Source: Acididesulfobacillus acetoxydans
GTDB lineage: Bacteria > Bacillota > Desulfitobacteriia > Desulfitobacteriales > Desulfitobacteriaceae
Length of the DNA: 64,000 nt
Assembly: GCF_902729405.1 (NCBI RefSeq)
Contig: NZ_LR746496.1
Coordinates: 2,728,001 to 2,792,000, forward strand
Direction: 5' to 3'
Shown here: piece by piece, positions 8,379-18,993 of the stretch
Layout: the number at the start of each line of letters is the position of its first letter
Position numbering within the stretch: position 1 is the stretch's first letter
The notes under the pieces: generated by a model
Seen by the model: the letters and a program-made list of their open reading frames with translations, nothing else
Told to the model about the DNA's origin: nothing
The model's database searches: none
Program-made: the position numbers and the translations under genes

Positions 8379-10559
8379 ATGTCCATGGAACAAATCTATG
8401 AAGGCGCGATCAAGGATCCTGCCAAACAAGGCACGAAACTGTTGCGCCGGGCTTATGACGGAACCGTCATCGCCATGACTTATGCCGAGATTTTGCTTAA
8501 CAAAGCGATCAAGGAATATGGGGCTCAGCAGCAGATAGGATATCCCGACACGGCTTACCATCTTCCGGTCATCACCGCCCTCTCGGGAGAAAAGGTGACG
8601 ACTTTGGGAGAATTGGTCCCCATTCTTAATCGGATGCGCAACCAGGTACGCACGGAACGGTCCTTCGAAAATGCGCGTTTGTGGGGGGAATCTGTTCTCT
8701 ATGCGGCCGAGATTATAGAAACATTGCACTATCTTGAGGGGGACGAGCCGAAAGTTGAACCTTGGACCGGGTTCCTGGGCGATCCGGTGGTCCGTAAATA
8801 CGGGATCAAGATGGTGGACTGGACCATCCCCGGAGAAGCGGTTATTCTGGGACGGGCCAAAGATTCGAAAGCTGCCAAGAAACTGATTGACAACCTCATG
8901 GGCAAAGGCTTCATGCTCTTCCTCTGCGATGAAATCATCGAGCAGTTGCTGGAGGAAAACGCCAAGCTGGGGATCGACTATACAGCTTTCGCTCTGGGTA
9001 ACTTCACTCAGGTCATTCATGCCGTCAATTATGCTTTCCGTGCCGGTCTTGCTTTCGGCGGGATTCCCGCCGGCAAGCGCGAAGAACACCGCGACTATCA
9101 ACGCCGCCGTGTCCGGGCCTTTGTTCTCAGCTTAGGCGAACTTGACGATGTCAAACTGGCGGCCAGCATGGGAGCCATCTTCATGGGCTTCCCGGTTTTG
9201 ACGGACCAAGTGCTCGGCGAGGATATGCAAATCCCGGACTGGTATATATCCGAACCCGATTACGAAAAGCTGATTCCTCTGGCTATGGAGGTCCGCGGCA
9301 TCAAGCTGACGAGCGTCGAAGTGCCGATTCCCGTCAACTTTGGTCCCGCTTTCGAAGGTGAGACCATTCGCAAAGGAGATACCTACGTTGAATTCGGCGG
9401 CGGGCGCACCACGGCTTTTGAGTTAGTGCGCATGGTCGGCCCGGATGAAGTGAAGGACGGTCAGATTACGGTGATCGGGCCGGAACTCGACACGATTCCG
9501 GATGGAACGAAGCTGCCTTTGGGGATTATGGTGGATATTTACGGCCGTAAGATGCAGGCCGACTTTGAAGGGGTTCTGGAACGCCGCATCCACTATTTCA
9601 CCAACTATGGCGAAGGCATCTGGCACGTGGCTCAGCGTGACCTCTGCTGGGTTCGGATTTCCAAAGATGCCCGCGCCAAAGGTTTCCTGATGAAACACAT
9701 CGGGGAAATCCTGATGGCCAAGTTCCGGGAAGAGTTCCCGGCTATTGTCGACCGCGTTCAGGTGACGATCCTCACCGACCAGGCCCTGGTAGAAGAGAAT
9801 ATCGTCAAAGCGCGGGAACGCTATCGGGCCCGTGACGCGCGCATGAAAGCCCTCACGGACGAATCTGTGGAAGAATTCTATTCCTGTCTGCTCTGTCAGT
9901 CTTTTGCCCCCAATCATGTCTGTATCGTGACTCCGGAACGCGTCGGCCTCTGTGGTGCCGTGAGCTGGCTGGATGCGAAAGCGGCTTATGAAATCACTCC
10001 GACCGGACCCAATCAGCCGATTCCGAAAGGGGAAGCGATCGACGATGTGAAGGGGATGTGGCAGAGTTGTAACGACTATCTGCGTCCCGCCTCCAACAAT
10101 ACCCTGGAAGAGGTCAATTTGTACACCCTGATGGATAGACCCATGACCTCGTGCGGCTGTTTTGAAGCGATTATGGCCATTGTGCCGGAAGCCAACGGGA
10201 TCATGATCACCACACGCGAGCACAGCGGGATGACCCCTGTGGGCATGACTTTCTCCACGCTCGCCGGTATGGTTGGCGGCGGTTTACAGACCCCGGGCTT
10301 CATGGGAATCGGGCGCACCTATATCGTCAGCCGCAAGTTCATCCCCGCGGACGGCGGGATTGCCCGGATTGTCTGGATGCCCAAAGAATTGAAGGAATTC
10401 CTGAGAGAAGATTTTGTCCAGCGTGCGATTGATGCCGGCTTGGGCGAGGACTTCATCGACAAGATTGCCGACGAAACCGTGGGAACAACTGCCGAACAGA
10501 TCGTTCCTTTCCTTGAAGAAAAAGGACATCCTTGCTTCAGCCTCGATCCGCTGATGTAA
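8379..10559 (+). CDS. acsB: Acetyl-CoA synthase subunit (CODH/ACS alpha)
   Basis: The 726-residue protein condenses CO, a methyl group from the corrinoid protein and CoA into acetyl-CoA. The A-cluster ligands are visible near residue 504: CLLC, then a cysteine 9 residues on, another 10 residues on (GLCGA), and the pair CGC about 90 residues from the first. This is the spacing of the Moorella enzyme. The length shows the full bacterial form with the N-terminal CODH-docking domain rather than the short archaeal type. It follows acsA by 18 bases behind AAAGGAGGAG. Confidence 0.97.
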   Translation: MSMEQIYEGAIKDPAKQGTKLLRRAYDGTVIAMTYAEILLNKAIKEYGAQQQIGYPDTAYHLPVITALSGEKVTTLGELVPILNRMRNQVRTERSFENARLWGESVLYAAEIIETLHYLEGDEPKVEPWTGFLGDPVVRKYGIKMVDWTIPGEAVILGRAKDSKAAKKLIDNLMGKGFMLFLCDEIIEQLLEENAKLGIDYTAFALGNFTQVIHAVNYAFRAGLAFGGIPAGKREEHRDYQRRRVRAFVLSLGELDDVKLAASMGAIFMGFPVLTDQVLGEDMQIPDWYISEPDYEKLIPLAMEVRGIKLTSVEVPIPVNFGPAFEGETIRKGDTYVEFGGGRTTAFELVRMVGPDEVKDGQITVIGPELDTIPDGTKLPLGIMVDIYGRKMQADFEGVLERRIHYFTNYGEGIWHVAQRDLCWVRISKDARAKGFLMKHIGEILMAKFREEFPAIVDRVQVTILTDQALVEENIVKARERYRARDARMKALTDESVEEFYSCLLCQSFAPNHVCIVTPERVGLCGAVSWLDAKAAYEITPTGPNQPIPKGEAIDDVKGMWQSCNDYLRPASNNTLEEVNLYTLMDRPMTSCGCFEAIMAIVPEANGIMITTREHSGMTPVGMTFSTLAGMVGGGLQTPGFMGIGRTYIVSRKFIPADGGIARIVWMPKELKEFLREDFVQRAIDAGLGEDFIDKIADETVGTTAEQIVPFLEEKGHPCFSLDPLM

Positions 10560-10576
10560 AAGGTCTTGGGACATCT

Positions 10577-10606
10577 CCCTCAAGGCGCGGTAACGGGTCT
10601 TGAGGG
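10577..10606 (+). other. Intra-operon hairpin between acsB and acsC
   Basis: CCCTCAAG (10577-10584) pairs with CTTGAGGG (10599-10606). No T-run follows, so this is more likely an mRNA processing or stabilising hairpin than a terminator. The rest of this 217-base gap is GC-rich, with a second dyad around ACCGGCG/CGCCGGT near 10676-10699. Confidence 0.5.
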
Positions 10607-10776
10607 AAGATCCCGTTAAAATCCGCGGCGGCTTGTGTCTCCGGGGTTAGCGGCTTTATCGGCGACGGCGGCAGACCGGCGCCGGGCGCCCTTTCGCCGG
10701 TCCGGTTTGGCAAAACCGATACAAGGGCCGGTCCAGAGCGGAAAGATCGATCCGAGTTTTAGAAAGGGGTTAAAGT

Positions 10777-12108
10777 ATGGGTTTAACAGGTTTGGAAATC
10801 TACAAACAATTGCCTAAGAAAAATTGCGGAGAGTGCGGCACGCCCACCTGCCTGGCTTTTGCTATGGCCTTGGCGGCGGGCAAAGGTGCCTTGGACAGTT
10901 GTCCGTACGTGTCTGATGCGGCTCGTGATGCTTTGGCATCCGCTTCCGCTCCCCCTATTAAGTCGATCAAATTTGGCAACGGTTCCGTTCTCGGCGACGA
11001 AACGGTCCTTTTCCGGCATGACAAAACTTTCTACCACCCGACCACGGTCCTGGTTCAAGTGTCAGATACTTTAAATGATACTGACCTGGTCGCGAAGGTT
11101 GAGCAGATCAATGATTTGGAATTTGACCGCGTCGGCTTGCACTACGGTGTGGACGGAATAGCAGTTCTGGAGGAGTCAGGCGATCCGACCCGCTTCGCTC
11201 AAGCCGTTAAAGTTGTCGCCGATCATACGGAAAAATCTCTTTTGCTCCTAAGCGACAATGTGGCCGCCCTGCAGGCGGCTGCCCCCGCGGTTGCGGCCAA
11301 AAAACCCTTGCTGGGAAATGCCGCTGAAGGCAATTATGAGGCTGTGGTGGCCCTGGCCAAAGAACTGGCCTTGCCGGTGATCTTAAAAGCCAACGGGCTT
11401 GATGCTCTCAACGATCTGGTGGAAAAAGCACAAGCCTTGGGCTATAAGGAGTTTGTGCTTGATCCGGGTTCGCGCAAGCCGGTGGAAACGCTGGCTAATC
11501 TGACGCAGCTGCGCCGCTTGGCTATTAAGAAAAAGTACCGGCCCTTTGGTTACCCGGTGGTCGCCTTCACTTCCAAGAACGAACCCATGGACGAAATTGC
11601 GGAAGCTTCCATCTACGTGACGAAGTATGCCAGTGCGATTGTGCTCAAAGCCGACGAGAAAGGTTTCCTTCTCCCTCTCCTGACCCTGAGGGCGAACATT
11701 TATACCGATCCGCAGAAACCGATTCAGGTGGAACCTACCCTCCATTCGGTGGGGGATGTCAACCCAGAGTCTCCCGTTTATGTGACGACGAATTTCTCCT
11801 TGACTTATTACAGTGTCGAGGGTGAAGTGGAAGCCAGCAAGATCCCGAGCTATATTTTGCCGATTGATACGGACGGTACGTCGGTCCTGACTGCCTATGC
11901 CGCCGGCAAGTATGAACCGGAGAAAATTGCCGATGCGCTTTTGAACTCGGGAGTTGCCGATAAAGTCGGCCATAAGAACGTAATCATCCCGGGGTATGTG
12001 GCGGTAATTTCCGGCAAGCTGCAGGAGAAATCCGGCTGGAAAGTTATCGTCGGGCCGCGGGAATCAAGCGGCATCGTGTCGTTTGCCCGCTCTCTCAGCA
12101 ACGGCTGA
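10777..12108 (+). CDS. acsC: Corrinoid iron-sulfur protein large subunit
   Basis: The 443-residue protein is the gamma subunit of the CFeSP, which carries the methyl-cobamide between methyltransferase and acetyl-CoA synthase. Cysteines at 17, 20, 25 and 42 form the N-terminal [4Fe-4S] site used for reductive reactivation. The middle is the TIM-barrel part and the C-terminus (VIIPGYVAVISG and onward) is the B12-binding domain. The ATG follows AGAAAGGGG. Gene order acsC-acsV-acsD keeps the two CFeSP subunits around their activator. Confidence 0.95.
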   Translation: MGLTGLEIYKQLPKKNCGECGTPTCLAFAMALAAGKGALDSCPYVSDAARDALASASAPPIKSIKFGNGSVLGDETVLFRHDKTFYHPTTVLVQVSDTLNDTDLVAKVEQINDLEFDRVGLHYGVDGIAVLEESGDPTRFAQAVKVVADHTEKSLLLLSDNVAALQAAAPAVAAKKPLLGNAAEGNYEAVVALAKELALPVILKANGLDALNDLVEKAQALGYKEFVLDPGSRKPVETLANLTQLRRLAIKKKYRPFGYPVVAFTSKNEPMDEIAEASIYVTKYASAIVLKADEKGFLLPLLTLRANIYTDPQKPIQVEPTLHSVGDVNPESPVYVTTNFSLTYYSVEGEVEASKIPSYILPIDTDGTSVLTAYAAGKYEPEKIADALLNSGVADKVGHKNVIIPGYVAVISGKLQEKSGWKVIVGPRESSGIVSFARSLSNG

Positions 12109-12284
12109 GGCCCGGATCTTGCCATCACCGGGAGGGGCGGGGGAATATACTCTTTTTTGGCTTGAGACAAGGATAAAAGCCGAAGAAAAATAGGAGCTTA
12201 AGAAAAAGCTAAAGAAAAACCCGGGCCGAAGACAAAGAAGTGAGTCAGACTCACGGGGGATTAGAGAGCGAGGAAGTGACGACC

Positions 12285-14201
12285 ATGGCCGCATGTCAAG
12301 TGAAGTTTATGCCGGAAAGTCGCACCATTGAGGTGGAAGAGGGGACCTCTCTGGTTAAGGCCGCTTCTCAGGCCGGAATCTATATCAAGTCCGGCTGCGG
12401 GGCCAAAGGCAGCTGCGGAGCGTGCAGGGTCATCGTCCTGAGCGGGGAGCCGGAAGTGAGGGGTACGGGCAAGCTGACACCTGAGGATATTGCCCGGGGT
12501 GTTCGGCTCAGCTGTCAGACGTTTGTCCACGGGGATGTCACGGTAGAAGTTCCGCCGGAATCTCGTCTGCAAGAACACCAGGTTCTTATGGAGGACGTGC
12601 AAAAAGGCGGGCTTTTGCAGGAAACGGAACAGGACCTGCTGGATAAATTTAGTCTCCATCCTTTGGCAACCAAAGTCCGCGTCAAGCTGTCCGAGCCTAC
12701 CTTGACGGAAAACGCCAGCGACTGGGCCCGGCTGCAGTTAGAACTAAGGCGGATACTGGCGGCCGGCGTCAAAGGGGTGGATATTCCCTTGTCCGTGCTG
12801 CAGACACTGCCGGAAGCCTTGCGGCAGGCGCAGTGGGATGTGGCGGTGACGCTGACGGAGGGAGAGGACAAGTACACCGTCGTACGGGTTGAAAAAGGAA
12901 ACGACCGCCCGCCTTACGGACTGGCGATTGACATCGGGACCACTACGGTGGTCGTCTACTTGGTCGACCTGTCGAACGGACGGGTGATCGACAAACAGGG
13001 TACCTACAACAAACAGGCCAAATTCGGGGATGACGTTATCTCCCGGATCGTCTATGCGGTAGATGCCCCCGGAAATCTGCAGGAGATTCAGCGCGCGGTT
13101 ATCGATACCATTAACGGGCTGACGGAGCAAATCCTAAGCAGACAGAAGTTGGAGCCAGCCGACCTCGGCGCGGCCGTAGTTGCCGGCAATACAACCATGA
13201 CCCAACTGTTTCTCGGGGTGGACCCGCGTTATGTTCGCCTCGAACCCTATATTCCGACTATGAATGGGGTTCCCCCGCTTAAAGCCCAGGAGATCGGGCT
13301 GAAGATGGTGTCCGAAGGGTTGGTTCACTGTTTCCCGTCCGTAGCCAGTTATGTAGGAGGAGACATCGTCTCGGGTACCATGGTGACCGATATGGCCAAC
13401 GGTGAAGAAATCGTCCTCTTCATCGATATCGGCACCAACGGGGAAATCGTCCTGGGTAATCAGGATTGGCTTGTTTCCTGCGCTTGTTCGGCAGGTCCGT
13501 GTTTCGAGGGTGGAGGAATTTTGTTCGGCATGCGGGCCATGCCCGGGGCAATTGAAAGGGTGTATATCGATCCGGACAGTTTAGATGTCAGCTTCAAGGT
13601 TATCGGCAGGATTTTGCCGGTCGGGATCTGCGGTTCCGGGCTCGTAGACGCCTTGGCCAAACTGAGGGAGGCCGGGATTATCGACCGGGCGGGAAATTTT
13701 CAAATGGAACATCCCTCCCATTCAGAACGCTTACGCCTGACGCCTGACGACAAGGAATTCGTCCTGGCCTGGGCTCATCAGGCCGGCGGGGACAAAGACG
13801 TGGTCATTACGGAAAATGACGTCAAGAACCTGATCCGGGCCAAAGGAGCGATTTACGCGGGAATTCGCTCTTTGCTGACCATGGTAGCCGTGGATGTCGA
13901 CATGATCAGCCGTATTGTGATTGCCGGCGGGTTCGGTAATTATTTGAATGTGCACGACTCAGTGGAGATCGGACTTTTGCCGGATGTCCCGGCAGAGAGG
14001 TATGAGTTCATCGGCAATTCTTCCGTCAAAGGAGCCCGTTTGGCTTTGCTGTCACAGAATGCCTGGCACGAGGCGGCCGAATTGGGCAAGAAGATGACCT
14101 ATATTGAACTGTCCGTGGGAACCACTTTTATGGATGAGTTCGTATCGGCCCTCTTCCTGCCGCACACAGATCTATCGTTGTTTCCTTCTGTCGTTTCGTA
14201 G
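12285..14201 (+). CDS. acsV: Corrinoid protein reductive activator RACo
   Basis: This protein of about 638 residues reactivates Co(II) CFeSP to Co(I) with ATP. The N-terminal ferredoxin domain shows cysteines 38, 44, 47 and 77, the [2Fe-2S] pattern of RACo. The remainder is the ASKHA/DUF4445 ATPase part, with [13 protein letters not shown] near 225 and [13 protein letters not shown] near 380 as phosphate-binding loops. I choose the ATG at 12285 behind GAGGAAG rather than the upstream in-frame GTG at 12240. A perfect dyad GTGAGTC-A-GACTCAC lies at 12241-12255 in front of it. Confidence 0.93.
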   Translation: MAACQVKFMPESRTIEVEEGTSLVKAASQAGIYIKSGCGAKGSCGACRVIVLSGEPEVRGTGKLTPEDIARGVRLSCQTFVHGDVTVEVPPESRLQEHQVLMEDVQKGGLLQETEQDLLDKFSLHPLATKVRVKLSEPTLTENASDWARLQLELRRILAAGVKGVDIPLSVLQTLPEALRQAQWDVAVTLTEGEDKYTVVRVEKGNDRPPYGLAIDIGTTTVVVYLVDLSNGRVIDKQGTYNKQAKFGDDVISRIVYAVDAPGNLQEIQRAVIDTINGLTEQILSRQKLEPADLGAAVVAGNTTMTQLFLGVDPRYVRLEPYIPTMNGVPPLKAQEIGLKMVSEGLVHCFPSVASYVGGDIVSGTMVTDMANGEEIVLFIDIGTNGEIVLGNQDWLVSCACSAGPCFEGGGILFGMRAMPGAIERVYIDPDSLDVSFKVIGRILPVGICGSGLVDALAKLREAGIIDRAGNFQMEHPSHSERLRLTPDDKEFVLAWAHQAGGDKDVVITENDVKNLIRAKGAIYAGIRSLLTMVAVDVDMISRIVIAGGFGNYLNVHDSVEIGLLPDVPAERYEFIGNSSVKGARLALLSQNAWHEAAELGKKMTYIELSVGTTFMDEFVSALFLPHTDLSLFPSVVS

Positions 14202-14292
14202 CTCAGGGCATGGCAGCCGGTTTCGGGCCGGAAAATCAGTAATCAAGGGGATTTATTTCGTCGTCTTTTGCAACCAGAAAGGAGAGAAGTTC

Positions 14293-15267
14293 ATGCCTGT
14301 CACTTTAGTTAAGGAAAGGTTTCCCAGCAAGGTCGGTGAGGTCATTCTGGGAGCCACCTCGGAACAGGGAGGTACGCGCACTTCCACGGTCGTCGTGGGT
14401 GGCGACAACCTTTTACCTTTCTTGCATTTCGAAGGGAAGGTCGTAAACCGTCCGGTCATCGCCATGGAGGTCACAGACATCGTTCCGCCTTGGAATGAAG
14501 CCATAAAGGCTCAATTTGGCGACGTGCTGGACAATCCGGCGGCTTGGGCGCAAAAATGCGTGAACGAGTTCGGAGCCGACCTCATTTATTTGAAACTCAT
14601 CGGCGCCGATCCCGAAGGGTTTAACCGTAGCCCCGAAGACTGCGCGCGGGTGGTCAAGGAAGTCCTGGCAGCGGTCGGCGTCCCCCTGGTCGTGGTAGGA
14701 TGTGAAAACGCCGAGAAGGATAATGAGGTCCTGGCGGCGGTCGCCGAGGCGGGTGCCGGTGAAAATCTGCTCCTGGGCTTGGCGGAGCAGGATAATTACA
14801 AATCGATTACGGCGGCTGCCATGGTGCACAAGCACAATGTCATTGCCCGTTCGCCTCTTGATATCAATATCTGTAAACAGCTCAATATTCTGATCAACGA
14901 AATGGGGCTTCCCTTGAACCGGATCGTGATCGATCCTATGATCGGAGGTCTGGGTTTCGGGATTGAATATGCTTATTCCATTATGGAACGGGCGCGCTTG
15001 GGCGCTCTGGCCAATGATAAAATGCTTTCCATGCCCATGATTTGCACCGTCGGCTATGAGGCTAATCGTTCCAAGGAAGCCAATGCTTCGGCAGAGGAGT
15101 TTCCGGGGTGGGGCGATTTGGCGCAGCGCGGGGTTCTCTGGGAAACCCTGACGGCCACGGCTTTGCTTCAGGCCGGAGCCAGCATCCTGCTGATGCGGAA
15201 TCCTGAAGCCGTCAAACTGGTGCAGCGCAATATTGCCGACTTGGTCGACGCGGAAGTGGGAGCCTGA
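14293..15267 (+). CDS. acsD: Corrinoid iron-sulfur protein small subunit
   Basis: The 324-residue protein is the delta subunit of the CFeSP, a TIM barrel that pairs with AcsC to hold the cobamide. It shows the family features [10 protein letters not shown] near 58 and [15 protein letters not shown] near 215. The ATG at 14293 follows AAAGGAGAG; the frame is open further upstream but that part has no matching start signal. It sits directly upstream of acsE. Confidence 0.95.
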   Translation: MPVTLVKERFPSKVGEVILGATSEQGGTRTSTVVVGGDNLLPFLHFEGKVVNRPVIAMEVTDIVPPWNEAIKAQFGDVLDNPAAWAQKCVNEFGADLIYLKLIGADPEGFNRSPEDCARVVKEVLAAVGVPLVVVGCENAEKDNEVLAAVAEAGAGENLLLGLAEQDNYKSITAAAMVHKHNVIARSPLDINICKQLNILINEMGLPLNRIVIDPMIGGLGFGIEYAYSIMERARLGALANDKMLSMPMICTVGYEANRSKEANASAEEFPGWGDLAQRGVLWETLTATALLQAGASILLMRNPEAVKLVQRNIADLVDAEVGA

Positions 15268-16110
<843 letters not shown>

Positions 16111-16165
16111 GCAGAGTACCCCTGTTTGTGCTCATTGAGTCAAGTGTGATCGGAGTCACAGGGAT

Positions 16166-16195
16166 AGTCCCCAGGGAATTTTCCTGGGGACTTTC
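16166..16195 (+). terminator. Rho-independent terminator after acsE
   Basis: A 10-bp stem AGTCCCCAGG/CCTGGGGACT with loop GAATTTT is followed by the short run TTTCTTCCC. It could attenuate rather than fully stop transcription, because the next gene is only 30 bases further and has no clear promoter. Confidence 0.7.
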
Positions 16196-16222
16196 TTCCC
16201 TTGGCGAGTTGGAGGTGAGACC

Positions 16223-17770
16223 ATGCCGGTTCCGCGGCCAAGTGAAGGTTCCGGTTCGTTTTTTGCCGTCAATTCCGCGGTTCTGGTTGTGGGCGACGGT
16301 CCCCCGGCAGAGGCGGCGGTTTCCGCTCTGCGGGCGCACCCGGTCTTCTGGGTCGGGGCGACGGCTGAACCCGGGCCCCACGTCATGGCTTATGCGGACG
16401 AGAGCGTAGCGGAAGTCCGCGGGCAGCGCGGCCGTTTTCGGGTACAGCTCGAGGGTAAGCAGGGGAAACTCTGGTTGGAATGCGGGAATGTGGTACTGGC
16501 ACCCAGTCTGCAACGCACTTTGGACCCGTCTTGGCATCTGCCGGAAAGCCGTTTGGCGGTATCTGTCTCCCGGGCAGCGCGGCTTGCGGTTGAAAGGGGA
16601 CCTGTAGTCTTTTTGCTGGGCGGCGGCGAGACTGAGGGGTACTTCTCTGCCCTGACAGCCCTGAGAGAGGCGGTGTGTCTGGCCGCGCGACAAGTGGAGG
16701 TCTATTTCTTCTTTGCCGATCTTGGGGTATCTTGGCCGGGGTTGGAGGAAGTCCACCAAGAAGCGCGCAGGCTGGGGGTCCGCTTCATTCGGATCAGTGA
16801 CACTTCGGCGTTCAGAGTCGCTGAGGAAGGCGGGTTTTTGCGCGTGCGTTACACGGATGCCTATCTGCCCGGGTCACCCGAGTTTTCCCTGACGGCAACC
16901 TACGTGTTTGCCGGGGAAGTCGGCCTGCCCGGTTCTGATTTTGCCGAGTTGGCTCGGACCTTCCGGATCGACCGCGATCGCTGGGGTTTTTTGCAAAGCG
17001 ACAATGTCCGTCTCTTTCCGGTCCGGACGAATCGTCCGGGTGTATATGTCTTGGGTGAGGCACGAGGACCGGCTTTTGCGGGCGAGGCGGGGCTGGACGC
17101 GGCGGCCATTGCCGGCGAAACAGCACCCTTTCTGGCGGGGGAGATCCTTGTGGCGGAACCGTGGCTGCGCGTCGATCCGGCCCGCTGCTCTTTTTGTCTG
17201 GAATGTGATCGGTATTGCCCAGCGGTCGCTCTCGAGGTGCACAGGGCGAGAAAAACCGTTGCAATCAATCCTTTGGCCTGCCTTGGCTGTGGGATATGTG
17301 CCGGGGTATGTCCGGAGCACGCCATCGCCTATCCCGGGCCCGAGACCAAAAGCGGGCGCCGGCAAGGCAAAACGATTGTGTTTGCCTGTGAAAAGTCCGG
17401 CTATCTGGCCGCTCAGTCCATCCCCCTCCCCGCGTGGGCGGCAACTTTGGAAATGATCCCGCTGCCTTGCGCCGGGAGGCTGGACGAAGGAATGGTCCTG
17501 AGGGCCTTGGCCCAGGGTGCGGTTCAGGTGATCGTATCGGCCTGCAGGGAGCAATGCTGTCACTATTCAAGCGGTGAACGGCTGGCCGAAGAAAAGGTGC
17601 GGGCTCTGAAAGAACATCTCGGAAGCATGGGGCTCAACCCCGGCAGAGTGACCTTAGTGCGGGCGTCAGCTAACGCCCCGCGTGAGTGGCTGGGGCTCGT
17701 CCGGGAAATTATCGCGGGTGATGGAACCGGCCCGGGGGAAACGGGAATGGAAAAGTGCGCCAAAACTTGA
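16223..17770 (+). CDS. HdrA/QmoB-like protein with 2[4Fe-4S] ferredoxin and MvhD domains
   Basis: The 515-residue protein joins three parts. Residues 1-310 look like a divergent HdrA/QmoB flavin-type domain in which the usual N-terminal GxGxxG is weak (VVGDGPPAE). Residues about 320-365 hold two ferredoxin clusters, CSFCLECDRYCP and CLGCGICAGVCP. Residues 385-500 form an MvhD-type domain with CREQCC. QmoB has this order of domains. The protein would pass electrons between a flavin partner and an unknown donor or acceptor. It lies 13 bases before an HdrA/QmoA-like gene, so the two probably form a complex serving the acs cluster. Substrate and partner are inference. Confidence 0.75.
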   Translation: MPVPRPSEGSGSFFAVNSAVLVVGDGPPAEAAVSALRAHPVFWVGATAEPGPHVMAYADESVAEVRGQRGRFRVQLEGKQGKLWLECGNVVLAPSLQRTLDPSWHLPESRLAVSVSRAARLAVERGPVVFLLGGGETEGYFSALTALREAVCLAARQVEVYFFFADLGVSWPGLEEVHQEARRLGVRFIRISDTSAFRVAEEGGFLRVRYTDAYLPGSPEFSLTATYVFAGEVGLPGSDFAELARTFRIDRDRWGFLQSDNVRLFPVRTNRPGVYVLGEARGPAFAGEAGLDAAAIAGETAPFLAGEILVAEPWLRVDPARCSFCLECDRYCPAVALEVHRARKTVAINPLACLGCGICAGVCPEHAIAYPGPETKSGRRQGKTIVFACEKSGYLAAQSIPLPAWAATLEMIPLPCAGRLDEGMVLRALAQGAVQVIVSACREQCCHYSSGERLAEEKVRALKEHLGSMGLNPGRVTLVRASANAPREWLGLVREIIAGDGTGPGETGMEKCAKT

Positions 17771-17782
17771 GGCGGTGAGAGC

Positions 17783-18826
17783 ATGAGCGACATCCTGGTT
17801 CTGGGTGCCGGCATAGCCGGAATGAGCGCTGCCTTGGACCTGGCCAATGCCGGGTTGGGAGTCTACCTGTTGGACAAGGAGAAGGAAATAGGGGGTAAAG
17901 CCGCGCACTATGCGTGCAAAGCCGGAAGCAACTGCCGGAAATGTTCGGCCTGCCTGGTTCCTTATATTAAATATCAGCTCGAGCGGCATCCGAATGTAAG
18001 AATTCTTCCCTTTAGCCTTTGTACCGATTTGCAGGGCGAACCCGGACATTTTCGGGCTTCGGTGCGGCTGCTCAACGAGAAGCGCCAAGATCTGGGAGCG
18101 GAAACTACGCTCGAGGTCCGGGCTCTGGTTGTAGCTACGGGATTTGATCTCTATGATCCCACACCCAAAGAGGAATTCGGCTATGGCAGGCACAGGAACG
18201 TAATCACGGCTTTGGAACTCGAACAGGCCTTATGGGGCTTTCCCGCTCTGAGTGCGGCTTTCGGAGAAAACCTGCGGCGCATAGGCTTTATTCAGTGTGT
18301 GGGCAGCCGGGACGCCCAGAACGGATATCCTTACTGCTCGCGAATATGCTGTGGCTACAGCGCCAGGCAGGCCCTGAAATTGGAATCCGATTTGCCGGGG
18401 GCGGATATTACTCTCTTCTACCAGGACAGGCAGACTTTCGGCAAGGGACCGGGTTTCTTCCGGCGGGAGCTCGGCTCCCACACCCACATCCGTCCGGTCC
18501 GCGGCCTGCCGGCTAAGATCTTCCGTTACCCGCGCGATGAGTTGACCGTGCGCTATACGGATATCGAACAAGGACAGGTACGGGAGGAAGGGTTCGATTT
18601 GGTTGTGCTCTGTCCCGCGGTTATACCCGCCCGCAGTGGTCCGGATACATTCCCGGCACTGGGTCTCGAGCGCGATCAAAATGGGTTTTACTTGGAAAGA
18701 GATGTCGGTGTAAGTTCCCGCAAGGGAATCTTCCTGGCGGGAACGTGCCAGGGCCCCAAAGACATCCCCCAGTCGATCGCTCACGCCAAAGCCGCCGTCG
18801 GTCGGATTCTGCGCTACTTGGCTTGA
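17783..18826 (+). CDS. HdrA/QmoA-like FAD oxidoreductase subunit
   Basis: The 347-residue protein starts with the FAD fold LVLGAGIAGM (G8, G10, G13). Cysteines 45, 51, 54 and 57 follow, the HdrA/QmoA cluster pattern, and CVGSRD plus CSRICC occur later. Its size matches QmoA rather than the about 650-residue HdrA of methanogens. With the preceding QmoB-like protein it forms a two-subunit flavin/FeS module. No HdrB, HdrC, QmoC or hydrogenase gene is adjacent, so the terminal partner is unknown. A terminator follows at 18826-18858. Confidence 0.8.
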   Translation: MSDILVLGAGIAGMSAALDLANAGLGVYLLDKEKEIGGKAAHYACKAGSNCRKCSACLVPYIKYQLERHPNVRILPFSLCTDLQGEPGHFRASVRLLNEKRQDLGAETTLEVRALVVATGFDLYDPTPKEEFGYGRHRNVITALELEQALWGFPALSAAFGENLRRIGFIQCVGSRDAQNGYPYCSRICCGYSARQALKLESDLPGADITLFYQDRQTFGKGPGFFRRELGSHTHIRPVRGLPAKIFRYPRDELTVRYTDIEQGQVREEGFDLVVLCPAVIPARSGPDTFPALGLERDQNGFYLERDVGVSSRKGIFLAGTCQGPKDIPQSIAHAKAAVGRILRYLA

Positions 18827-18858
18827 CCGGCCTTCTTCAGTGAAAGAGGGCCGGTTTT
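18826..18858 (+). terminator. Terminator at the end of the acs-hdr unit
   Basis: The stem ACCGGCC/GGCCGGT (18826-18832 with 18849-18855) is followed by TTTTGCTTT. It begins on the last base of the preceding stop codon. Confidence 0.75.
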
Positions 18859-18993
18859 GCTTTCCCATCTCGGGCCGGAAGTCCCTTTTTCGGTGCACCC
18901 GGAAAGAATCTGGGGAGCGAAGGCCGCCGGCCCTTCTACGCTGGGCACGACGAGCATAATGTTCCTTAAGGAATATTCTGGAGGTGGACAAAC

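Noticed and set aside
6846-9101. Minus-strand open frame of 751 codons across acsA/acsB
   Set aside because: It is antisense to two strongly conserved genes, spans their junction and shows no recognisable domain; it is explained by GC-rich codon usage.
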